NCBI GenBank assembly: GCA_022494885.1
Contig: JAGVSM010001418.1
Location: 38,123-102,122 of the forward strand
Direction of reading: 5' to 3'
From: Micrasema longulum
Lineage: Eukaryota; Arthropoda; Insecta; Trichoptera; Brachycentridae
DNA length: 64,000 nucleotides
Under the pieces are notes generated by a model, which searched no databases, was not told the DNA's origin, and saw only the letters and a list, made by a program, of their open reading frames with translations. Positions 53,216 through 64,000 of this stretch are shown here, in pieces. Every line of letters starts with the position of its first letter. Position 1 is the stretch's first letter. A program made the translations under genes and the position numbers.

Positions 53216-54954
53216 TGTTTGTGTTGTTTGTTAATCGAGTGATTTTACAGAACATGAAACGTAGTTAAGTTAATTATAAATCAATTAATCGGCTGATTTA
53301 AGCTAACCCTGTACGCAGGGCTCTCAAACAGCACTCGGGAAAAAAACAAGATGGTGCTTTTTACGCAAATTACCCGTTTCCTTTGCCAAATCTCCATCGA
53401 GGAATAAATCCGAATTTAACTACTGTACTGTCATTATTTCAACTTGTCTCTAATTATAGCTATTGTGAAAGATGTTTAATCGACACACCTGTAATTAATG
53501 TTCGGCAAATAAGTATACCCCTTAAATAACAAGTCTTTACTGTATTGCCAGGTTGGGCATATGAAATCGAATCAGCTTTATTTCGAAAATAAAGAGAATG
53601 CTATTTAGAGTCAAAAGTGATGGTATAATAATATACAAACATGGAGCTTTAATGTTTACTTATAAAAAAACAATCTGAACCCAAGAGCTTCTTGCCACAT
53701 TATTATCGCGTGTGTATACAAACGTGTATGTTATAATCAGGAATTGCCACTGTCACGTCACTATGGTTGCATCGTCTGCGCGGCATGTGATGTTAACGAC
53801 CTTATCTCCCTTAGTCCTAGATTTACCACTTCCTGCATTCTTGAAAGCGTTTTTTAGCGTGCAATATTTAGTTATACGATGTCAAACTTGCTTTGTTTGT
53901 TCTAAATATGCGCTTAAAAATAAAATCAATGAATTCCCGAATTAAGCCATAGTAACTCCTGTGAATGTTATTAATACTATAAGCTAAATAAGTTTTCAAA
54001 ATATTTTACTGTATCGTATTTGCATCTCTTTGATTCTTTTCGACAATTTTGTAATTACTCTTCTCGTCACGAGTTGTCGTCGGTGAGCTGTGCTAAAATT
54101 AAAAAGTGGAACCTTGTAGCTGTCAAAATAAATTAAACGTAGAAAAAATGGCTTCCCGTAAATCAATAAAATACATAATAATTTGATTGGTTCGTGACAT
54201 TTCAAAATTGAGTTTTTTCATACATTTTCGAAAATGCATAAGAACACAAATATTTATTTAAAAAAATTAATAAAAAAAGAATAATCTGTCACTCAAAAAA
54301 ATTCTTCCAAAACCACACAGTTATAATATTCTCCCTCGCCCACACGTCATAAAAAAACGTTTTTTCTTTACCGCGCGTTCAGTGTAAAATTGCATTGCTT
54401 TTCACCTTTCGTTTTAGAATATTTTTATTGTTTTATTTTATTATTCAAGCAGGCAACTTCAGCCTGTCTCAATAATTATTATTTTATTGTTATGATGCTA
54501 TTTTTGGCATCCGTCGCCCGTCAATCAAAACAGAATCGCCCGTCTGATGACGTAAGACATAACGCCGTCTACCAGGACTGCAGAAAATACCGGGAGGTGC
54601 ACGCTACGAGTAATTGTACCTACAGCCTCGCAGTACCTAGCTCCATACATCGCACAGATTTGTATACGTATCTACACGCACACAGACTGATCGTACGGCT
54701 ACCTTCAGTTCTCACGCCCGCGCGCGCCACTTTCGTACTTGGATGCACTGCTTGCGTGTGTGTGTCGATCAATGACGCTACGTACACGCTTTATGTCTGT
54801 GTTAGGCAGATATGGGAGGGGGGAGGGGATGCATTACACTAAGGATGTCCAAAATATTATTTTCACTTAAAAAACAACGACACAAATTTCATTAAAAAAC
54901 ATACAAATTTTAATGTTTTATTTTTATTTTTTTATTTAACTTTTTGTACATAAT

Positions 54955-55705
54955 GTTTTTGTACATTGGCGGGCTTATTGCCAAATGGCGATTTCTTCCA
55001 AACAACTAATAAAATAACAGTTTTATTTTTATGATTCAAGTCACAAAACATATTCAATAGAAAATAAAGATTAAAAAGCTAAAGATAAAAATAGAAATAA
55101 ACGTATTTGTTTATAAATTACCTTAAATCAATACTATGAGACTCAACGGGAAAAAGGAAAATAAGAGGAAAGGAGGAGAGATTAAGGAAGAGAAAAGATA
55201 TGTTTTTTCCGACGTGATTTAAACAGAGATACTGTAGTAACATCTTGATGGTGGATGGGAGATGATTCCACAGTCGAGCGGCATGGACACTGTGAGTTAG
55301 AGAAGAAAGAGGAATTGTGGATGGGTATTGAGAGAGTGCTTTGAGAATTAGAATGGAGAGGATGAACTGATAAGCGTTGAAATTTTTCACGCAGGTATAT
55401 AGGAGCGTTAGGGCTATGAAGTACATTGAACAGAAGTGAGAGGGGGTGATAGTCTCTTCGCTGTCTAATTTTGAGACATTTTAGTTGTCTACAATAATCG
55501 GAAATGTGGTCATATTTCCTAAGACCAAAAATGTACCTTATGCATGTATTCTGAAGTCGTTCAAGTTTATCGTGCTTACAGCTTATATCAGTCATGGAAA
55601 CATCAGCGTAATCTAGAATGGGTAAGAATGTTTGCAACCTTCTAAGTGAGTGTCGACTGAAAAATATTTTGGGCTTATTACCAGATAGATGACCAGATTT
55701 CAAGG
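54955..55705 (-). mobile_element. 5'-truncated LINE
   Basis: Minus-strand ORF 55703-55182 encodes FLPILDYADVSMTDISCKHD, RLQNTCIRYIFGLRKYDHIS and RRDYHPLSLLFNVLHSPNAP, a CR1/jockey-type C-terminus. The 3' end has AATCGCCATTTGGCAATAAG and a TAAATAAA tail. Same clade as the element at 29190. Confidence 0.75.
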
Positions 55706-55859
55706 TTTCCTCTTCGCCTCATAATTTGCACTGTTATTATATAACTTCCAATTATTTACGTCGTGTAGTCAAAATCATACGAAATTCGTTTTAGTTTAAA
55801 CTAAAATTTCACATGGGTCTAACTAACATTTTAACACATTACTACAAAGAAGGCGAACA

Positions 55860-56110
55860 CTTCAGAGAAAAACATATGGTCGTCTAGGCGTTTACAGAGC
55901 TGATGATCTGTCATTCCTGGTTTTAACTGGCCACTTTACGAGCTATTTAACATTCACCATTATGCCCATGTTTAAAATGAATATTTCTTCCATTTTTCCA
56001 TCTACAATGAGAGCACCCACCCCTTTCCCAAAACTGTTGATAAAGACTTGTATATTTCTGCAGTTTCGCATATTCACTTTTAAAAAAAAATTATTTACTA
56101 ATGATCCGGT
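55860..56110. repeat. Repeat family D joined to the CACCCCTTTCCC repeat
   Basis: 55862-55980 is family D. 55995-56110 matches 9575 and 31050. The join suggests both are parts of one larger element. Confidence 0.5.
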
Positions 56111-56239
56111 CTTTGACCAAGAAAACAATATAATTATGAAACGTATCACGTAAATTCCATATTAAATGTATGAATAAAATCAAATTGTGCAGGTTAAAAA
56201 GCCGATAAACGAAGAAGACGAATAAAATCAAAAGAACTT

Positions 56240-56460
56240 TCCACGTTTGAAATTTCTCCGTGTGGCACTCCTGTCCCCGGTGTCCGGGCGGCACGGTGGG
56301 TGGGTGGCGGGATGGGGAGGTGCCTCCCAGTACTAGGCGCCCTCGCACCGCCCGCCACCTTCTCGGCGAGCTGTGCTCCTGGTAGCTCGCCGGGCTCCGA
56401 GCGCTGACGTAACGGAAAGGGAGGGAAAGCTTGTCGCCATCTTGTTTTGTGACAGCTACG
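56240..56460. other. Isolated GC- and CpG-rich block in the long intron
   Basis: A sharp GC-rich stretch (for example CCGGGCGGCACGGTGGGTGG and CCGCCCGCCACC) in AT-rich DNA. Minus-strand frames across it are open, with Pro/Arg-rich, low-information peptides. It could be an internal promoter, a regulatory island or a missed exon. No donor and acceptor pair convinced me. Confidence 0.4.
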
Positions 56461-58704
56461 AAAACATAGTATAAATAGGTACTTCTTAGTCTGAACCTCG
56501 TGGTGCGTAGGGCACTGCATTTAAACGCCAATTTTAAGTTAGCGATTACATTTGTTAGGAATTCTTACGACACTGAAAAAAGACCCTCTTGGCAAACACA
56601 TTTGCTTATAATGTATACAAGTACCATTGAAATAAAATACAACTAAAGAAAATTAAAGCTAGGACAAAAAAATACATGTTTCATGTTTATAATTTAATTT
56701 CGCACCATAGAAATGTTTTCCCTTTAACTACAGTAATGTTCAGGGCCCCAAGGTCTTCAAGGACTGAATTACTATTTATATTTTGCCTGCTTCGGGGTGT
56801 AGCAATATTTAAAAAATATGCATTATAAGCGCTAAGATTTTTTTAATGTTTTTTAATTTTTTAATTACTTTCGTGTGACGTCAAAAGTTCTCTTTAGTGA
56901 GTTTCTGGCGAATGGGTTTCCCGTAAACCGAAAATATATCACAACACTATCATTATTTGATTTTGAAGAACTAATAAATGACATTCAAAGTAATTCGTTT
57001 TTTTTTCATACATTTTTAAGAAATCTCACCTTACAGTTTCATGCTCTAATTTTTACCGCTCGTAAGAAACCATTTTTTATACCCAATGTTAACCACTAAA
57101 CTCCCTCGTTATAAGCTTGTAGCGATATTATATCCTTGTATAGCGTGTTACAAATGACAATATTGTCCAAGTGTAGATAATACTGCACTATTCAACAACC
57201 AGAATAAATTATTACCTCCTAAATGTCGTGCACACATCTCATGAGAACTAAAGGCCGTTACCAAACGAGAACTAAGTTGTATTGTATAGAAAAGCGTTCG
57301 TTGTTTTTGTTCTCCGATTATTCACTATACCTTTCTCCGCTTTCAAAACCGTCACATTGTAAATATCGGTTCTAAACTGATTCAAATATGTTACTCTTTA
57401 GTCGAAAGAATTCGGTTGACAGCCTCTTCGCACGTCGCGCGTCATTTCTGCAATATTGGAAAGAAAATTTCCATTAGGTACCGTTACCGCCAGGTTATAT
57501 CCAAATAAGTAAAAAGAATACTCTAAAAGGCAAACAGTATCAGTCAAATCCTCTCTAACAGTAAGTTTTAGTCTCTTGTAAGTTCCTCTGTTTTTTCAGT
57601 ATGCGATTTCGCAAAAATCCTACTTTAGTTAGCACAGTTAAAAATTAATAAAAATATTTAATACCTGCGCAATTCGGTACTTAGAAAATCAAAAAAGAAA
57701 AACTTCTATGCAATATTCTATCAATTTTAAAGGCGACGGAATTCCACCCAACAAAAAAAAATTGGTTGTTCAAAAAATTTCAAATTCAAAATAAGTTTAA
57801 AAAATTCTTTCCAAATTTCCTAGAAAAACGAACAATCGGATTGATATGCTTTTTCAGTTTTAAATTCCTCTCGCAAGAATGCGGAAAATGTTAGTATTAG
57901 GAGTACATGATCGTTCATGGGTGTCGTCCATTGTTAGTGTGGATCCGAATGCTCGCGGTAAATCAGAACAAATTACCCGCCACACGAAGACCGCCTACAA
58001 AATATAAATATATCTCGGATTTACCACTATTCTGTTATGCTCTCCCGGTAGCAGTCATGGTGGGAATACGTGCAATGGGCGTGTCGTAAGTTTTATGGCG
58101 ATAAAACATTTCAAATGGCTTTATTTTCCCGAGGCGGGGAGAAACGATTTTTAAACAATCACTACCGGTCATGTCGGAACCTTTAGGAACCCTAGTATTG
58201 CATGGTTGACCAACGGGCTAAGAACTCTGTCACAAAGCGAGCATTTTAAACTAGGTCGTTATTTTTTAAATAATATCATCGCAAGAATTTGGAAGATTTT
58301 CAAACTATTAGATATTTTTGCACTATACGGCGGAAAAAAACTGGCGTAAATGCCTAATTGCCTTATATCCTTTATTGTCCCTGTTTGTCTTTGCTACATA
58401 GTTTTCTGTTCTCTTTATCAGTCTTGTAAATATGATATGTTGCTTTATATAACTGTTGTAATCGGCTTAGGCCGTATATGTAATAAATATTCCAATTTGC
58501 AAGACACAATATTGTCCGCGGCTTTGGCGAAATTCTGTGGGTGATGGAGAAATTCCGAATACATTTGGAAACAGGATAAAAAAAACTGGATTAAGCGCAC
58601 CCATTGGTACTTGTCAGACAACAATCATGTTTACCAAATACAAATATTGAAACTGGATAATATTTTATCAATTACACGTTTGAATAATATTGTGTCTACC
58701 TCTT

Positions 58705-58931
58705 AGAGTAATAACCTAATGGAAGAACAACCATTCTATGAGTATTGACCACGAAGTTAGCTACAGATTACAGTAATACAACGGGCCGTAAGTACTTGGG
58801 TTGAGAATTTCAAGGGTAAACCGAAACCATCCATTATGCGTTTGTTGTTAAACTGAAACCGAACCAACACTTTGGAACGCCTTTGTTCCATGCAATAAAG
58901 CTTAAGGGCTTTTCTAGAGAATTATTACTCT
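58705..58931 (+). mobile_element. AGAGTAATAA-type MITE, best copy
   Basis: 227 bp with exact 10 bp ends AGAGTAATAA and TTATTACTCT. The interior has AACGGGCCGTAAGTACTTGG, shared by all copies. Non-coding. Confidence 0.65.
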
Positions 58932-60129
58932 GGCTACATAGTGTTTTCACCATAATAATAATGTTTTGTTTCCATATTAAATAATAAAATCTGCAAGTAA
59001 TTACTAATGATTACTTTAATGTATACGCGTACATCTAAAACAAAAGAAATATAAAGCGGATGGATTGACGATTGCTAAGCAAGTTTCACACGCCGATGTT
59101 CAAACCTGCCCCGTGTTATTGTTTGAATGTGTATTTTATTCAATGTAAAACGCGTCTAAAATATGTTCATTTTCATTGAACTCTGGTAATGAGTCATTCA
59201 TCTGTTATATCAAATGATGTGAATGTTTAATTATTGTAATAACATCGAGATAACTAGTCGAATGCGTGGTAAATCGATATACATACGAAAGGTCACGAAT
59301 GCTAAAATATTAAATTTGAGATAGGTATGTTAAAAATGAAAGCGCCACTAAAATAGTCTGGTGAAGGGTGGTTAAACAAATCTCATATCCGTGGCGGAGT
59401 GAATGGTAACGTTGGCGAGGTCGGCCGAAAAAGACGTAGCATGATGGCGAATGAAACCCTCAAATCTAGTTATGCCAAGAACTTGTAAAAGAGACCTGAA
59501 ATCAGTGCGTCATAAACAGGTTTTAAGTGCTTGAAGTAGTTAAATCGGGATGTTTGGTTCATCTGACGGCATTTCGAAATGAATTTGCCGATTAAATAAT
59601 ATTAAATATTTGCCGGTTTTCTGTGGTTGTCTTCGAAAAGCAAATGCGGAGAAATAGCTAAAAATGGCCACAGCCGGGGATCCCACCCAGCGAAAATATG
59701 AATATTTGTATTAAAATTTAAATGTTCGTTGGTAACGTGTAATTAAATATGTTTCGAAAAATGAATCAAACAAATATACACAATTTTTGTAGAGAAAATT
59801 CGATTTTTCTTTATTGGCAATTGGAAAATCGCGACCAGATTCTCGGACAATAGTTAAAACGAACAATGTAAAAAATAAAGCCACTCCCATCCAAAAGAGC
59901 TCATAAAAAATTATCGTCTAATTTCATAATTTTCCATTCTAATTTGTCATCTTCTATTGATCCACCGTTTCTTTTGTATTTTTTAAAAGTGTATTGTTGT
60001 TTTTCGTTACTCGTGGAGAGTTCTCAGTAACTCCTTCAACGGAGATATCTAAGCTTGCTTCTAATATCCTCACTAAATGTGAAGAAGAACTCCCTGAAGT
60101 TCTGACATCCATGGAAAATGTATTAAATA

Positions 60130-60830
60130 ATAAATTTAATTAGAAAATTAACAAGAGCAAAACCAAAGAAATGACTGGCCCGTTATGAGCATCGAATGAA
60201 TATAAAAATGTAAGGAGCAACTCTGAAAATCACAAAAGAGTTTGTGCACCTTGGAAGCAGGATCACCTGGAATAAGAGAACAAAAAGAGAAGTCGACTGC
60301 CGCATACACAAGCAAGGCTTGCGTTAGACAAAATATCGAAGATTTTTGAGTCGAATAATATAAATGGAAAACTCCGCAAGCAACTTGTCTTGTATGGAGC
60401 ATATTGATGTACGGTTGTGAGACATGGTGCCCTACCGAAAGAGATTAAAAAGACTAGAGGCCTTCGAAATGTGATGCCACAGAAAAATATTAGGCATTTC
60501 CTGGAGAGACCACATCACTAATGACGAGGTTCTCGTGGAATCTAAGAAGGGAGGCACCTAATCAGAGAGGCGAGCCCAATGGATCGGCCACATTATACGC
60601 TACGAGGGTCCCCTGCATGACATCATTGAGAGAATGGTAGAGGGGACAAATTACAGAGGACGGAGAATATTTGGAGCAAGTGTGCGAAGATTTAAACTGC
60701 GCCTCATATGTCGAGCTGAAAAGGGGAGCAGAGAATAGAGACCAATGGAGGACGAGATGCAGGACTTTGCTGCAAACCAATCCGCAGGATTGAGACTGCG
60801 GAGAAGACCCTCACATGTTCCTTACTAATT
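60130..60830 (+). pseudogene. Heavily decayed reverse transcriptase fragment of another LINE
   Basis: Pieces in shifting plus-strand frames: LYG then CETWCP, RLEAFEMWCHRKILGISWRD, AQWIGHIIRYEGPL and YRGRRIFG. These follow the usual order of the thumb and C-terminal segment of non-LTR ORF2 proteins. Many stops and frameshifts. Confidence 0.55.
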
Positions 60831-61329
60831 GTTTTAAATGAAGCATCAATTTTCACGAAAAAACAGCGAGAATTTATACAAGTCCGTAATAAGGAAATTG
60901 TCGATGCTTTAAGAAAATTTCTAAATAATTATTATTCGTATATAATATTTTAATGTCTCGCTTGTGTAAACTCGCTTCGATCCAAGTTTGAAAATACTTT
61001 CATTTCACTTATGTTTTAATTGTTATTTTTGATGTATTGCGAAATTATAGTATTCAAAATGCCCGTCAGACCAACTGCGCACAGCGCGCAGCGGCTCAAA
61101 CGATTATCCATAATCACTTATTCAATAAAAGACTTTCGTTGCGTAATGTAATTTGAATCTTGACATGTGCGAAATCTTCAGACCGCTGCTCGATGGGCCA
61201 ATATTTTAATATATCTTTTATATATTTATTTATTTAAAGTGTACATATTTGGTGACTGAATGGTTCTTTACAGTTTGCCAGAATTCAATCTGACTTCAAA
61301 ATTTACTTTTTTCTCTCTAAAATATAACA

Positions 61330-61795
61330 ACAGAGAAGAAGAACATTTTAGAGAACGTAATATAGAAGTCTAGGCATCTACATGGCTCACGACCTGTCAT
61401 TGGCTGGTCTAAGTGGCCGCTTTACACACTTTGTAACATTCGCCATTCTGCTCATATTTGAACATCTAATTCCTTCAATTCTTTCATCTGTTGATGTTTG
61501 TGAAGTTAAAGAGCTGAAGCCTTAATTTATGCGGGTGAGATTTATCGAATTGAATTATTTCACCTTTATACTAGGCAACGCCTGAAATTATTTTTTTTTA
61601 AATTTCTTTACTTCTTCATGGACCAGGTGGATTTATCAACAATATTTTGAGTTTGTCCAAATTTTTGAAAACAAGAACTGTATTCAACTCTCTGGGAGGC
61701 TGTTTACATTAACATATTATTACAACAGAGATGAAGATCATTTTAGAGAAGGTAATATAGAAGTCTAGGCATCTACAGGGCTTACGACCTGTCAT
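61330..61795 (-). repeat. Repeat family D, two copies
   Basis: 61330-61555 and 61722-61795 share GAAGTCTAGGCATCTACA and GACCTGTCATT with the other copies. Confidence 0.6.
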
Positions 61796-61936
61796 TATTT
61801 ATTGTCATAATTCTCTTTCCGCACCTAATGGTGCATAGGGCACTGCATCGGTACACCAAACGTCACGTATCACGATCATTTTTGTTACCCGACGGTAAGA
61901 TGATCAGACTTACGCTTCAGGTACCAGTCCAGGGAG
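61795..61936 (-). mobile_element. SINE family B, headless
   Basis: It matches the family B 3' two thirds (TTTCCGCACCTAATGGTGCA, GGTAAGATGATCAGACTTAC). The tRNA-like head is missing. Confidence 0.7.
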
Positions 61937-62210
61937 GTACTAGACCCGTCGGTACAAACCGACGACTCGCTTCGTAATCGCTCGGGAAAATTTATCCTCA
62001 ACTATGACGTCATAATGAAGGTATGTAACTTTAATGCGTAGATATTTGTACCATGACGTACGCTTCCTCTTGTAAGATACCGATGTACCTACCCAAATCT
62101 TGAAGGTGGGGGTCGGTAGTGAATCCTTATAATCGCTCGAGATAATTTAACTTCAATTAAACCGAAATGACGAAGGTATGACGTCCTCAGCTTCCCATCA
62201 TAATCGCGGC

Positions 62211-62752
62211 CCAGTAGCTCAATCACAAATAACTGACGACGTGCTTAAAAACATGCTAAGCATTTGAGCGATCACAATAAACAATAATAAAAATGCCTAA
62301 GTTATCGCAGTCATAAGTCAACGCTCGTGTCGATTTGTTTTTTTATTTCCTCGTAAATAAATACAGTTAATTGGCGAAAAATTGACGTTTACTATAAAAA
62401 TTAATACAATATATTGCATTTGCAAAATAGTAAGGTGTATCTAATACAAAAAAGTGAAAATTAAATTACAATTACTATGGCGACAGCTTTTCTTGATATT
62501 TGGCTGGCCAACCGCAGGCTAAATGCAATAAATAGCGTGATAAATAATTGAAAATAGCAGTTTTGGAATATTTTCCATGTTTACACCGGTGAAATTCAAA
62601 TATGTGATTGCGCAGCAGGATTATACGCCGCGAACGTAAATACTTTGACATTTAATATTAGGTGTTCACGGATGTTCCATTGTGATCGCGAATGCGATAA
62701 ACGACACATAGCTTATTAGCACATCGATAGTTTTTTGTGATTGAGCTACTGG
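62211..62752. mobile_element. DNA element with about 75 bp terminal inverted repeats
   Basis: CCAGTAGCTCAATCACAAA at the left and its inverse at the right, with pairing continuing to GCGATCACAAT / ATTGTGATCGCG. 542 bp, AT-rich and non-coding. No clear target duplication, so the superfamily is open. Confidence 0.6.
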
Positions 62753-63504
62753 AGCAGATTTATGACGAACATAGAAATTCCACTGTACAGTAAAAAAGTA
62801 AGTCTCGGCATTAGCAAGAGATTCAGATCATGGGCAAACATTTTAATGTGGTAAATGCTACAATATATAAAGTGAACTGATGAAAAGCTGTATGCTTTCC
62901 AAATTATCTCATTTTAAATACGTCTCTGTTGAAATAGCAATCATAATTTTTTATTTGATTAATTATTGGTTTTGTCGACACTTTTTTGATTACACGAAAA
63001 TCGTCGAAAGCGATACTTTTGTTCGATGGCAAAAAAAGCGTAGTCTTCTCTGACGTTTTGTTTTTTTTAGCCGCCCGTCTGTGTCTGTACGACAGAAAAA
63101 CCGGTTTTTCATAAATTATGACTTAAGAACATTTATATCAGATTATCAAATGTGCCTTCTATGTTAATTTTTATATTGAGATTTTTAATTGCGCCTGATT
63201 CACTAACTTCTGCTCGGTATCTTTTGATTTAGTCTTCAATTTATTGCCATATTAAATTTCAGCAGAAACCCTTTCAATGTCGTTAGTCTGATTTGAAAGA
63301 TTTTTTGAGAGACTTGTATGTATACGTTTCAAAAATATATTTTTGCGTGTTCTATGTCATGACAACACTTCGAAATATAAGAACATGACATGGCCGATAC
63401 GCATTGCAAACAAGCTTAATTTAATTAAATTTGGATATTTTTTCAAAGCGCCATTGTTGTGAAAATCACATCAAAAGCGCCGTACAAAAAACACCCAAAT
63501 ACTT

Positions 63505-63815
63505 CTTGGAGCTACAGAGCGCATACGCGGTTGGGGTAGTTTCCCGTTTCCAATAATGCTAGATTACAACACGCCTTGCAGCTACAGAGCTCGCGGACGG
63601 TTAGAAATGTTGCCCACATTTACATTTTACAAAAAAGGTTCGTGTTTTAATAAGAATCTAGATTACAACATTTTCTGCTGATGAAATACAGAACACGCGA
63701 GCAATTGAAAATCTGGACCGTATTAACAAAATAATTTTATAGCAAATTTTATGTTCTTCACATAAAAGCTAATATCACCGATCATCTTGTTGCAAAGCGC
63801 GTGGACGAATGAAAT
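63505..63815. repeat. Repeat family E, three units
   Basis: GAGCTACAGAGCGCATACGC, GCAGCTACAGAGCTCGCGGA and GTTGCAAAGCGCGTGGACGA, unevenly spaced. Related units are at 43724-43850 and 522-560. Confidence 0.5.
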
Positions 63816-64000
63816 AACCTTAAATACTAAGACGAAATAATCGAGTACTTTCCCGCCTTTAAAGTGGAGCCGGCGTAGGGGGTATTTCTGCCCTTCCCGC
63901 CAATAAGCTCCAGTCAGGCAATTCATGTGTTGACTTCATATTTAAGGTGTCACTGGTGATATTCCAAACGCTCTCGCGGCCGTAGAAAACACTTTTATCC

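Noticed and set aside
54390..54842. 150-codon plus-strand open frame in the long intron
   Set aside because: No splice signals in frame, no motif, composition typical of chance.
62005..62012. Perfect CRE-type TGACGTCA
   Set aside because: A single 8-base palindrome in repeat-rich DNA is expected by chance and has no promoter context.
1..64000. CRISPR arrays, operons, rRNA genes, LTR retrotransposons
   Set aside because: No regularly spaced direct repeats, ribosome-binding-site arrangement, rRNA sequence, or paired long direct repeats with gag-pol motifs were found.

Overview
The window comes from an insect-like animal genome. It is AT-rich, its genes are split into many small exons with GT-AG introns, and introns and intergenic DNA are packed with transposable-element debris: tRNA-headed SINEs, 5'-truncated non-LTR retrotransposons, Penelope-like elements, and Tc1, pogo-like and Mutator-like DNA elements and MITEs. 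The insect order cannot be fixed from the sequence alone. No bacterial-type operons, CRISPR arrays, rRNA genes or free-standing tRNA genes were seen.

Three host genes are supported. (1) Plus strand, 2697-15645: a Polycomb-like (Pcl/PHF1/MTF2/PHF19 family) gene. Nine coding exons join in a consistent phase into 1040 residues with Tudor, PHD1, PHD2, extended-homology winged helix, a long Ser/Pro-rich linker and a C-terminal chromo-like piece. This is an accessory subunit of Polycomb repressive complex 2. (2) Minus strand, 46990-30341: an ODAD3/CCDC151-type coiled-coil protein. Twelve coding exons join in phase into 578 residues. It is a docking-complex subunit for axonemal outer dynein arms, expected in sperm flagella and motile sensory cilia. 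(3) Plus strand, from 48304: the first coding exon, a signal peptide, of a secreted or membrane protein. The rest lies beyond the window behind an intron of at least 15.6 kb.

Layout: 1-2.7 kb is the 5' side of Pcl, with a Penelope-like insertion and a MITE. From 2.7 to 15.6 kb is Pcl, with Tc1, pogo-like, foldback, SINE and LINE debris in its introns. From 15.6 to 30.3 kb is the tail-to-tail intergenic region between Pcl and ODAD3, almost entirely repeats plus one unexplained ORF at 24.4-24.9 kb. From 30.3 to 47.0 kb is ODAD3, with many element fragments very near its exons. From 47.0 to 48.3 kb is a divergent promoter region. From 48.4 to 64 kb is the first intron of gene 3, again repeat-rich, with an isolated GC-rich block at 56.2-56.5 kb.

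The host genes show no functional link to one another (chromatin, cilium, secreted). The less ordinary content is the mobile DNA: Penelope-like elements flanked by inverted arms that carry hammerhead-ribozyme-like motifs, a SINE that shares its 3' tail with a local LINE family, a pair of inverted reverse-transcriptase copies sharing the same internal insertion junction, two MITEs with 9-10 bp target duplications, and an almost perfect 231 bp palindrome.
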